This document shows, one piece after another, positions 42,011-47,666 of a DNA stretch of 48,282 bases (within the stretch, counting starts at the first letter, position 1; every line of letters begins with the position of its first letter). Position numbers and translations under genes: made by a program. The notes below the pieces were generated by a model, which was given only the letters and a program-made list of their open reading frames with translations, was not told where the DNA came from and ran no database searches. The stretch comes from a virus. The DNA lies in the IMG/VR virus record IMGVR_UViG_3300042449_001003, positions 1-48,282 of that record. One strand, 5' to 3'.

Positions 42011-42038
42011 ATGTAGCGTTTCGGGAAGTCGAAATCAA
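42010..42038 (-). promoter_or_regulatory. Promoter with embedded operator, 98-aa gene
   Basis: On the minus strand TTGATT (42038-42033), 17-bp spacer, TACATT (42015-42010). TTTCGACTTCCCGAAA (42034-42019) fills the spacer, starting 3 bp from the -10 box as in the copy at 41348-41376. The leader would be about 97 nt and would include repeat copy 3. Confidence 0.5.
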
Positions 42039-42358
42039 GGGTTAAGCTTGCGAGTCTCCGTGCATTTCACAAATTTACCTCTACCCCAAGCATTGCGCGC
42101 AGCTTCAACCAGTTCTGCTACCGCTTGTTTTTGTATCTTGAAGGCCCGACTAAAAGGCAAGCCGTGGCAGTCATTTTTTCCGTCCCACGTCATCTCGCAG
42201 GCATAGCACTCCATTTGTTCAAACTCGAAAGTTTGCATTCTGAGGTATAGGCTTTCCTCTCCATCTCTGGATGAACAGGAAAACATGATGTCACAATCGT
42301 CGATTCCTGGTACTTCGATTTTGTCGGCGACTTGTTCGAGGGTAAGTTTCTTTTTCAT
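42035..42358 (-). CDS. Hypothetical acidic protein, 107 aa
   Basis: MKKKLTLEQVADKIEVPGID then a beta-like part with paired Cys (CYACEMTWDGKNDCHGLP) and a helical end (QKQAVAELVEAARNAWG). A small metal-binding protein is possible. The leader has CTAGAAAACCAAT and no Shine-Dalgarno. Ends at TGA directly before the operator at 42019-42034. Confidence 0.6.
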   Translation of the reverse strand: MKKKLTLEQVADKIEVPGIDDCDIMFSCSSRDGEESLYLRMQTFEFEQMECYACEMTWDGKNDCHGLPFSRAFKIQKQAVAELVEAARNAWGRGKFVKCTETRKLNP

Positions 42359-42398
42359 ATTGGTTTTCTAGTTTTTATTTCTGTGCGTGTTTATCCGT

Positions 42399-42464
42399 TC
42401 ACCGCTTCGTGTCGGCGTGGGGGATTTGTTCTTGGGTGTTGGAAGTGGGCGGGTGAGTTACAGA
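42399..42464 (-). repeat. 66-nt cassette-end repeat, copy 4
   Basis: TCTGTAACTCACCC at the left end, CACGCCGACACGAAGCGGTGA at the right end less its first bases; exactly 66 nt like the others. It lies after the 65-aa gene in a different frame from that gene. Confidence 0.7.
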
Positions 42465-42474
42465 CTGTAGCAAT

Positions 42475-42672
42475 TTATGGAAGTTTTCCTTTTGGGCCGT
42501 GAAATGCGCCAATTCTGTCAAGACGGGCGATAAAAGCCATTTGCGCGGAGCACTCGGCAAAATCCGGGTGTCTCCAGCCTTCGCGTAATAGCTTGCGCGC
42601 AAAAGCTCCGGCTTCGCAGTTGTTGCGCATCGCAGCGCGGTGTAGTGTTGTGACGTTGGCTCGATTTTTCAT
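42475..42672 (-). CDS. Small hypothetical protein, 65 aa
   Basis: MKNRANVTTLHRAAMRNNCE then KLLREGWRHPDFAECSAQMAF. Arg/Ala-rich and helical. Chosen over the overlapping frame 42399-42602 because its start follows the previous gene naturally and it stops just before the repeat. No family recognised. Confidence 0.5.
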   Translation of the reverse strand: MKNRANVTTLHRAAMRNNCEAGAFARKLLREGWRHPDFAECSAQMAFIARLDRIGAFHGPKGKLP

Positions 42673-42709
42673 AAAGGCTATGAGTGGAAGACGGGATGGG
42701 GTTATAAGA

Positions 42710-43027
42710 TTAGAAGAAAAGGTACCAGACCATCCAGGCGACCGCGCCCCAGATCAGGAGGTTTTGAATGACTAGCGAAAGGCGTTCGTGGTGGCGTGAA
42801 AGGAGGTTGTGCGCTTCGCGTGTTGGCGTTCGTGCTGAGTCGTGGTCCATGCGGCGGAGGTGCCAGGATGCGCGATTGTCAGTGACTCGCACGGGATGGC
42901 GACCGGCCGGTTCCTTCGCCTCATGGAAAAAGGGCGTGCCAGTCTCGCGAGGGGAGGGGTAGCCCTTGCCAGCGAGGTGCAAGCGGAGTCGGAAACGAGC
43001 GGAGAGTTCTTCAGGGGTGGATTTCAT
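42710..43027 (-). CDS. Hypothetical protein with C-terminal membrane helix, 105 aa
   Basis: A charged Arg/His-rich body (about 1-80), then a C-terminal hydrophobic segment LVIQNLLIWGAVAWMVWYLF, which is one transmembrane helix. C-tail-anchored topology suggests an inner-membrane protein; a holin-like or lysis role is possible but not shown. Starts 6 nt after the previous gene. Confidence 0.5.
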   Translation of the reverse strand: MKSTPEELSARFRLRLHLAGKGYPSPRETGTPFFHEAKEPAGRHPVRVTDNRASWHLRRMDHDSARTPTREAHNLLSRHHERLSLVIQNLLIWGAVAWMVWYLFF

Positions 43028-43033
43028 GGCGTG

Positions 43034-43279
43034 TTATTTCTTTGGGTGTTTATATCTGATAATCCCCAGCGGAGAAACGGTGTAGTTTATCCTGCGGGAT
43101 GGCGTGATGATTTTCACGTTTACGGGTATGCCTTTTGCCGTGTAGCACGCTGCGATGTGAGAGCGTGCAAGGTTCACCGCTTCGGCTAGGGTAGGAGCAC
43201 GGGCGGCGGGGTGACCCGCGATAAATGCCACATACCGGGAGGGGGAGGGACGGTGTTTGACGGTGACAAGGATGTCCAT
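43034..43279 (-). CDS. Hypothetical protein, 81 aa
   Basis: Start ATG 43279 is one base after the upstream stop (TGATATG). MDILVTVKHRPSPSRYVAFI, then TLAEAVNLARSHIAACYTA and a beta-like basic end. Looks like a small alpha/beta protein. No family recognised. Confidence 0.55.
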   Translation of the reverse strand: MDILVTVKHRPSPSRYVAFIAGHPAARAPTLAEAVNLARSHIAACYTAKGIPVNVKIITPSRRINYTVSPLGIIRYKHPKK

Positions 43280-43280
43280 A

Positions 43281-43715
43281 TCAGGAAAAAATGTCTGTAG
43301 TGATTTCCCAGACCTGCGTGTACGTTTGTTCATTCACGACTCCGAAATGGCTGTGGCTGTTTGTGAGTTTGAGCCAGAAATGATTTCCCGTCTTCCTGTC
43401 CTCTCCCGTGGTGCAATACGAGCGTCTGGTGTCTTCGTCTAATTGATTCCATACTCTGGGTTTCCCATCAGGACACATAAAAGCCCATAAAACAAAATGC
43501 CGCTGGATCTCATGCAGTTTCGACATGGAGTAATCACTCAGACTGGAGTGGACCCAAGATGGGCACTTTTTCAATGCCTCGTCTTCCCATACCTCTTTTG
43601 TCAACCTGGCGAGGATGTCAGAGTGCGGCGAGCGGTAGGAGCATGAAGCCGAATAGACGCTTTCGATTCGGGATTTTAGGCGAGTAAGATGATTATAGGC
43701 GGTACTGTGTTTCAT
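43281..43715 (-). CDS. Hypothetical protein, 144 aa
   Basis: The ATG at 43715 (MKHSTAYNHLTRLKSRIE) follows an A-rich run in the leader, which is preferred to an upstream GTG in the repeat. The middle is helical (MSKLHEIQRHFVLWAFM). The end carries aromatic residues (NHFWLKLTNSHSHFG). No family recognised. Confidence 0.55.
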   Translation of the reverse strand: MKHSTAYNHLTRLKSRIESVYSASCSYRSPHSDILARLTKEVWEDEALKKCPSWVHSSLSDYSMSKLHEIQRHFVLWAFMCPDGKPRVWNQLDEDTRRSYCTTGEDRKTGNHFWLKLTNSHSHFGVVNEQTYTQVWEITTDIFS

Positions 43716-43738
43716 TTTTTTTGTGCGTGTTGGTTCGT

Positions 43739-43804
43739 TCACCGCTTGCAGGCGGAGAGTGTGACTTGATTGTTAGTGAAGAGGGGCGCGGGGCGGGTTA
43801 TAGA
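43739..43804 (-). repeat. 66-nt cassette-end repeat, copy 5 (diverged)
   Basis: TCTATAACCCGCCCC at the left end, GCCTGCAAGCGGTGA at the right end; same length and frame as the other four, but it ends S-A-C-K-R-stop. It lies behind the 112-aa gene. Confidence 0.65.
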
Positions 43805-43814
43805 ATGTCGGGTT

Positions 43815-44153
43815 TCAACGGTAGAATTTAGCCGGGGAAACTGACGCCATTTTAAGGCGTTCTTGGATCTCTGCTTTCGCTGCTTCGCGGGTGTTTCGGC
43901 GTACATAGATTTCCATCTGCTCTGTCTCTGTCTCGCCATAGGCGCAGTAAAGCGGAGTCCCACTTCCCCAGTACGCCCCGCCGGGATCATAGCACACTCC
44001 ATCATTGAGAGAAACGCGGCGGAGGTGCAAGCGCTCGCCTGCGTAGTCTCGGGGGATGATGTCGCGCCTGCCCATCATCGCGCCCGTGCAGATTTTCTGC
44101 CCGTAACTATCAATGAAGTATTTCAAGCCGTTCTGAGTGTAGGGAGGTTTCAT
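43815..44153 (-). CDS. Phage protein of the GAxMGRRD...GGAYWG type, 112 aa
   Basis: Start ATG 44153 (MKPPYTQNGLKYFIDSYGQ); GAMMGRRDIIPRDYAGE, LHLRRVSLNDGVCYDPGGAYWG and GTPLYCAYGETETEQMEIYV match a small phage protein type that I have seen in many environmental phages. Function unknown. The leader has CTAGAAAAACAGAACCC and no Shine-Dalgarno. Confidence 0.65.
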   Translation of the reverse strand: MKPPYTQNGLKYFIDSYGQKICTGAMMGRRDIIPRDYAGERLHLRRVSLNDGVCYDPGGAYWGSGTPLYCAYGETETEQMEIYVRRNTREAAKAEIQERLKMASVSPAKFYR

Positions 44154-44185
44154 GGGTTCTGTTTTTCTAGGGTTAAAATGGGGTT

Positions 44186-44737
44186 TTATTCGGCGCTGCA
44201 AAGTGCGGCGGTGAGGGTTTCGGCTTCCTCCGCCAGTCTTTCCGCTTCCTCCTTCTCCTGATACTCGCGTTCTTCTTGTGCTGCTTTCTCGGCCAGAGAA
44301 TCAGCCGCGTACGCTGCCCCGCGTTCGGTCTCGTAAATGTCACACTCCACCGTGCTTGCCATCCCTTCGCCCATTGTCCACCCGGCCAGGAAGCCGCGAG
44401 ACTTGGGAAGACGGAAAACCAGCCCCCTGATTTTTTGGTCCTGATATTCATCGCAGAACCATCCTGTATGAGTGACACGCACGGTAGGCACCTCATCACA
44501 ATACTGCCAGCGGAGGCGGAAAGGCGAGCATGAGCTTTCATGGTAGAAACCCGTTCCCTTGCCTGCGTCTTCCGGCTTGGGGGCGTGATAGTAAGGCCCG
44601 CAGATTGGTTTCTTGTATCGCTCCAACCGTTTAGCCATCCCGCCGCGTGGCAGCGTGGCAATGTATCGCGGCCATGCGAAGCTGGCGAAGTGGAAAGTCG
44701 GGAAAGGCAGGGGGAAGTGGCTTGTCTGGGTTTTCAT
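44186..44737 (-). CDS. Phage protein of the RGxxFRLPxxRGFLAGWxMGE type, 183 aa
   Basis: The conserved part is GFYHESSCSPFRLRWQYCDE, HTGWFCDEYQDQKIRGLVF and RLPKSRGFLAGWTMGEGM, a small-phage-protein pattern, followed by a coiled-coil Glu/Ala-rich end. The leader CCTAGAAAAACAAACATC before the ATG is nearly the same as that of the preceding unit. Function unknown. Confidence 0.65.
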   Translation of the reverse strand: MKTQTSHFPLPFPTFHFASFAWPRYIATLPRGGMAKRLERYKKPICGPYYHAPKPEDAGKGTGFYHESSCSPFRLRWQYCDEVPTVRVTHTGWFCDEYQDQKIRGLVFRLPKSRGFLAGWTMGEGMASTVECDIYETERGAAYAADSLAEKAAQEEREYQEKEEAERLAEEAETLTAALCSAE

Positions 44738-44773
44738 GATGTTTGTTTTTCTAGGGTGGGTTTCATTGCTGTC

Positions 44774-44989
44774 TTACCATTTCATGCTTTCCGCGATAGC
44801 GGCACAGCGCTTGCACGATTTATTTTCGGGGTTGTGACGGTGTTCCGCGTCAATGCGTACACGCGGGTTTTTCACTCCGCAGAGCGCCTTGCCCGTGCGC
44901 AACCAGTCCGCGCCTTCAATGTGGGCGGGAAGGTTGCGCGTACGCCACTGTCTGCGGATTGCTTGTGTCTGGTGCCAGGAGAGTTCCAT
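44774..44989 (-). CDS. Small hypothetical Cys-containing protein, 71 aa
   Basis: MELSWHQTQAIRRQWRTRNL, then ADWLRTGKALCGVKNPRVRI and HNPENKSCKRCAAIAESM; CKRC with an earlier Cys may bind zinc. The leader 44990-45100 carries a large hairpin. No family recognised. Confidence 0.55.
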   Translation of the reverse strand: MELSWHQTQAIRRQWRTRNLPAHIEGADWLRTGKALCGVKNPRVRIDAEHRHNPENKSCKRCAAIAESMKW

Positions 44990-45041
44990 AATATTTATCT
45001 TTCTGAGTGTTTCGTTTCTTGGTGGCTTTACAGCCTCCCCA

Positions 45042-45081
45042 CTACCCTCTCCCGCTTTTGTGGTGGCGCGGGAGAGGGTAG
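45042..45081. repeat. 14-bp perfect hairpin, REP-like copy 1
   Basis: CTACCCTCTCCCGC (45042-45055) and GCGGGAGAGGGTAG (45068-45081) with a 12-nt loop. It sits between two minus-strand genes, with the flanking CCTCCCCA to the left and GACGGGAA to the right shared with 45953-45977. No clear U-run; possibly RNA-stabilising or a terminator. Confidence 0.65.
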
Positions 45082-45100
45082 GACGGGAAGCGGCATGGGG

Positions 45101-45373
45101 TTAGTGCTGGCCTTCTCTCCATGGGTGGCAATACTCGGCGGGGATGTTCAGCCCGTAGTACTTCAAATCATGCGCCAGAATGGAGTCAGGCAGTCCGGTT
45201 GTCTGAGTCGCCAGTTCTTTCGTCTTCATCGCGAAGCGGCAGGAGTCGTCCGGGCCACAGGCGGTATTGTTGGAGATAGGCCATCCTTCAGGGACCGTGA
45301 CGGCGTAGCCTTTGTACTGTGCCACGTACTCTTTCGATGTAGTGGTGAATTTGAGAGGGTGTTTATGTTTCAT
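45101..45373 (-). CDS. Hypothetical protein, 90 aa
   Basis: MKHKHPLKFTTTSKEYVAQYKG, then GWPISNNTACGPDDSCRFAM and a helical region AHDLKYYGLNIPAEYCHPW. Cys-containing, small. Starts 26 nt after the previous gene, through CCCGACAACCCCGAACACCCC and no Shine-Dalgarno. No family recognised. Confidence 0.55.
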   Translation of the reverse strand: MKHKHPLKFTTTSKEYVAQYKGYAVTVPEGWPISNNTACGPDDSCRFAMKTKELATQTTGLPDSILAHDLKYYGLNIPAEYCHPWREGQH

Positions 45374-45399
45374 GGGGTGTTCGGGGTTGTCGGGTTTGG

Positions 45400-45894
45400 T
45401 TACAGCATCTCAGCGAGTGCTCCGAAGCGCCGAATCTGCGCAGAGGTCAAACCAAGGGCGCGCAGTTTAGTACCGATGGCTTGGCAGTCTTCGTAAATGC
45501 GGTGATCTTTGCGGCTGTCCTCGTCATAACCGAAGTTTGCTGCCCAGCTTGGGAAGCTCTCAGACTCGGCGGAGAGGTAGTCAGCACAAACGCGGCCCAA
45601 CACTTCGGCGGGGTTTGGCTTTTTCGGCTTGCCTGCAAAGGGATGGCGAAGCTGCGTCTTCGGATTCTTGTACTCGGGGTAAACGTGCCCCGTGCCGTTC
45701 TTCCAATCGAAAAAGACCGGGGTCTTTGACGGCGGCTGGAATGCGACTTGGAAAGCATAGTGCTTCCAGCCGGAATCATCCGTGGCAAGGTGTCCGCCGT
45801 GGATCTGCGTACCGTGCCAGTTGAGGGCTGCGTACTCAGCGTCAAGAATGAACGCGGCTTCTTTGTAGTCTGTGATTTCTTCGAGGGTTTTCAT
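45400..45894 (-). CDS. Hypothetical phage protein, 164 aa
   Basis: MKTLEEITDYKEAAFILDAE, a middle with FQVAFQPPSKTPVFFDWKNG and GHVYPEYKNPKTQLRHPF, then VLGRVCADYLSAESESFPSW and YEDCQAIGTKLRALGLTSAQ. The C-terminal part resembles a small domain common in phage proteins of unknown function. The leader has CCTAGAAACCCGACAAC before the ATG. Confidence 0.6.
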   Translation of the reverse strand: MKTLEEITDYKEAAFILDAEYAALNWHGTQIHGGHLATDDSGWKHYAFQVAFQPPSKTPVFFDWKNGTGHVYPEYKNPKTQLRHPFAGKPKKPNPAEVLGRVCADYLSAESESFPSWAANFGYDEDSRKDHRIYEDCQAIGTKLRALGLTSAQIRRFGALAEML

Positions 45895-45952
45895 GTTGTC
45901 GGGTTTCTAGGTGTTTTGGTTTTCTGGCGGGCCGTGTTTCGGCTCCCCACTA

Positions 45953-45977
45953 CCTCTCCGGCTTGATGCTGGAGAGG
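45953..45977. repeat. Hairpin, REP-like copy 2
   Basis: CCTCTCCGGC (45953-45962) pairs with GCTGGAGAGG (45968-45977) with one G-U pair and a 5-nt loop. Flanks CTCCCCACTA and AGGGCGGGAA resemble those of 45042-45081. Lies between the 164-aa and 78-aa genes. Confidence 0.6.
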
Positions 45978-45992
45978 CAGGGCGGGAACGGA

Positions 45993-46229
45993 TCAGTTGC
46001 GACGGGTGGCGACACTGCGAACAGCCGTCGCCAGGGAGGCAAGCGATCCTTCTAAGGCGTTCCGGTGGAACCGGCGGACGTAGCGAGGTTGCAGTGGATC
46101 AGTCGCCATAATGGCGAGCTGGCCGAAACTGTGTGGCTGGGCCAAGTGGCTGTAGTGTCCGCGTGGCGCTGGGGGCGCGTTGCGGGGGTTCAGGTGACTG
46201 CGGGTGAGGGTGGGCGTGGGCGTGTTCAT
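45993..46229 (-). CDS. Small hypothetical protein, 78 aa
   Basis: A Thr/Pro/Arg-rich start (MNTPTPTLTRSHLNPRNAPP) and a helical end (LEGSLASLATAVRSVATRRN). Its ATG follows an ACAAAACAAACGAA leader, like neighbouring units. Low complexity makes it a weaker call. Confidence 0.4.
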   Translation of the reverse strand: MNTPTPTLTRSHLNPRNAPPAPRGHYSHLAQPHSFGQLAIMATDPLQPRYVRRFHRNALEGSLASLATAVRSVATRRN

Positions 46230-46256
46230 TTCGTTTGTTTTGTGGGGTTGTGGGAT

Positions 46257-46382
46257 TTAGCGGGAGGCGGAGAGAGCGCAGAGTACGTACACTGCGAACC
46301 ATACAGGAGCGGAGGCAACGACGAACGCCAGAGCGAGGCCGGAGTATTCAAGGAGCAGGGAGAGGTAGGAATCAGTTTTCAT
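46257..46382 (-). CDS. Small membrane protein, 41 aa
   Basis: Minus-strand frame from ATG 46382: MKTDSYLSLLLEYSGLALAF then VVASAPVWFAVYVLCALSA, one or two hydrophobic helices covering most of the protein. First gene of the accessory block behind a consensus-like promoter at 46419-46447. No family recognised. Confidence 0.5.
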   Translation of the reverse strand: MKTDSYLSLLLEYSGLALAFVVASAPVWFAVYVLCALSASR

Positions 46383-46418
46383 GAGGTTTGAGGAGTTGGC
46401 TCGTTTGGAGCGTGGTAA

Positions 46419-46447
46419 CTAATACGAGCGGCACGGACCCCTTTCAA
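46419..46447 (-). promoter_or_regulatory. Leftward promoter of the accessory block
   Basis: On the minus strand TTGAAA (46447-46442), 17-bp spacer, TATTAG (46424-46419), followed by TTACCACG, similar to the TACTACG after the other -10 boxes. No operator-like palindrome in the spacer. Transcription would enter the small-gene string from 46382 downwards. Confidence 0.55.
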
Positions 46448-46525
46448 CCATTATTTTCTTTTTGTTTTGTTTTTCTTTTGGGCGGGTTCTCATAAATGCG
46501 AATTAAAAACCAATCACTACCAATT

Positions 46526-46740
46526 GACTGCCAAATCTTCGGAAATGGGGTGCCAGGAAGGTGCCAGAACATGATTTTCTGGCAGTCCGCAGGATTTCAG
46601 GGGGTAAAATTCCCGTCTGCGTGGATGCCTATACACAAAGTAATAACCAATCGCTTTCTGTTCTTTGATGATCCTTGAGCTTGCCGACTGCCAGAAACGG
46701 ATTCTGGCAGCGATTATGGCAGCGAAAAAGAAAGATTTGG
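46526..46740. repeat. TGCCAGAA repeat/palindrome cluster
   Basis: Copies or near copies of TGCCAGAA at 46529, 46551 and 46562, its complement at 46577-46584, then CTGCCAGAA-N5-TTCTGGCAG at 46688-46710 (perfect 9-bp arms), with TGGCAG-like pieces at 46716 and 46736. Two of the copies form palindromes with 7- and 5-nt spacers. Direct plus inverted copies in an AT-rich gap suggest an origin or operator array. Confidence 0.55.
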
Positions 46741-46747
46741 CAACGAC

Positions 46748-46777
46748 TTGACGGTGAATAGTTGGTTAATCTAAAGT
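46748..46777 (+). promoter_or_regulatory. Candidate rightward promoter
   Basis: TTGACG (46748-46753), 18-bp spacer, TAAAGT (46772-46777). Would read towards the regulator at 47039 with a leader of about 255 nt. Downstream -10-like sequences also exist (GATATG, TATATT), so the exact start is open. Confidence 0.35.
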
Positions 46778-47038
46778 TACTCAACTCCTTATAAATCAAG
46801 GACTTGTGAGAGAGAGGCTCTTAAAAATAGAGTGAAATAAGAGTTACTTTGTTACAATGTCATAATTAGAATGAGTTAATGGGTGTGCAGGAGAATGTTT
46901 TTCGTGTGTATTTGTTGGGTTAGATATGTGTCTCGCATTTTTTACGCATCCCGTATATTAAAGGTGGCTAGAATTATGACATCGTGGCAGAGGACTATTT
47001 TACGACCTCTTTTTAGTTATGATTGACTGAGAGATACA

Positions 47039-47665
47039 ATGTGGGATTCTGACATTGTTATGGAACGAAAACTCCGAAAATATATGGAAAAGAGAATGCT
47101 GCCGACTTTGAAAGTCGATGCGGCTTCCCACGCGGCTCTCATGTTCATTATGGACAAGACAGGCGATTCTCTCGCTAACCTGATCAACCAGTTGCTGATT
47201 TTAGGGCTGGAAGAATACGGTTATTCACCTCGCGCATTCAAAAGAGATCCACGAACACCGACGGATGTGGAAAAGAAGGTGAGCATGAGAAACTTGTTAC
47301 TGAGGCCAGGAAAGGCCCTTGTAAAAGGTTTTCGGGTGCCTTCCGCTCTGTTGGAGGATGTGAGGATGGAGCAAGGCAAGCGGCCCCTTGCAGAAGTGAT
47401 GGAAGAAGCGATGAAGAAATGGCTGGAAAGCAGCCTGAAAACCTCGCGGCCTACGCCTAAAACTCCAGAGCAGTCCTTTGCGCACGAACGCCGGGTGAAG
47501 CAATACGAGCAGGAGCCGCGAGAATCAGGGAAGCTGGAGCTAACCCGCAGAGAGCCGTGGAAGCCTGATTTCCCGCTCGAAAAGGAGTGGATAGCTGTTG
47601 AGTCGATCACGATGGGGTGGCGCGCAGAATCGCAGGAGAACGTGAACGAGGGGGATTTTTGCTGA
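47039..47665 (+). CDS. Putative DNA-binding protein with two ribbon-helix-helix-like units, 208 aa
   Basis: The first unit, PTLKVDAASHAALMFIMDK..GDSLANLINQLLILGLEEYG, has the strand-helix-helix spacing of RHH repressors. The second, KGFRVPSALLEDVRMEQGKRPLAEVMEEAMKKWL, repeats that pattern. The rest is charged and probably disordered. The ATG is preceded by GACTGAGAGATACA. Probably a transcription regulator of the right side or a partner of the next gene. Ends EGDFC; the GAGGGGG of its last codons is the ribosome site for the following gene. Confidence 0.5.
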   Translation: MWDSDIVMERKLRKYMEKRMLPTLKVDAASHAALMFIMDKTGDSLANLINQLLILGLEEYGYSPRAFKRDPRTPTDVEKKVSMRNLLLRPGKALVKGFRVPSALLEDVRMEQGKRPLAEVMEEAMKKWLESSLKTSRPTPKTPEQSFAHERRVKQYEQEPRESGKLELTRREPWKPDFPLEKEWIAVESITMGWRAESQENVNEGDFC

Positions 47666-47666
47666 T

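Larger units (their letters stand above)
46383..47038. other. AT-rich non-coding control region
   Basis: 656 bp with no convincing gene between divergent units. It holds the leftward promoter (46419-46447), T-rich runs near 46455-46480, the TGCCAGAA palindrome set (46526-46740), a rightward promoter (46748-46777), an 11-bp inverted pair ATGTCATAATT / AATTATGACAT at 46857-46867 and 46972-46982, and GAGAG as a weak ribosome site before 47039. It has the look of an origin or a lysis-lysogeny type control region. Confidence 0.5.

Noticed and set aside
42399-42602. A 67-aa minus-strand frame ending in the repeat tail ADTKR.
   Set aside because: It overlaps the better 65-aa gene at 42475-42672 in another frame and lacks a natural start. 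Only its end (the repeat) is conserved.
41115-43804. The 66-nt repeats as integron attC sites.
   Set aside because: The ends do not match the attC core sites (GTTRRRY / RYYYAAC), and no integron integrase is visible.
43739-44005. An 88-aa minus-strand frame ending in the diverged repeat.
   Set aside because: It overlaps most of the 112-aa gene with the recognisable GGAYWG pattern. Only the repeat end is likely meaningful.
46496-46678. A 60-aa plus-strand open frame in the control region.
   Set aside because: It runs through the TGCCAGAA palindromes, has no ribosome site and an odd composition, and looks like chance.
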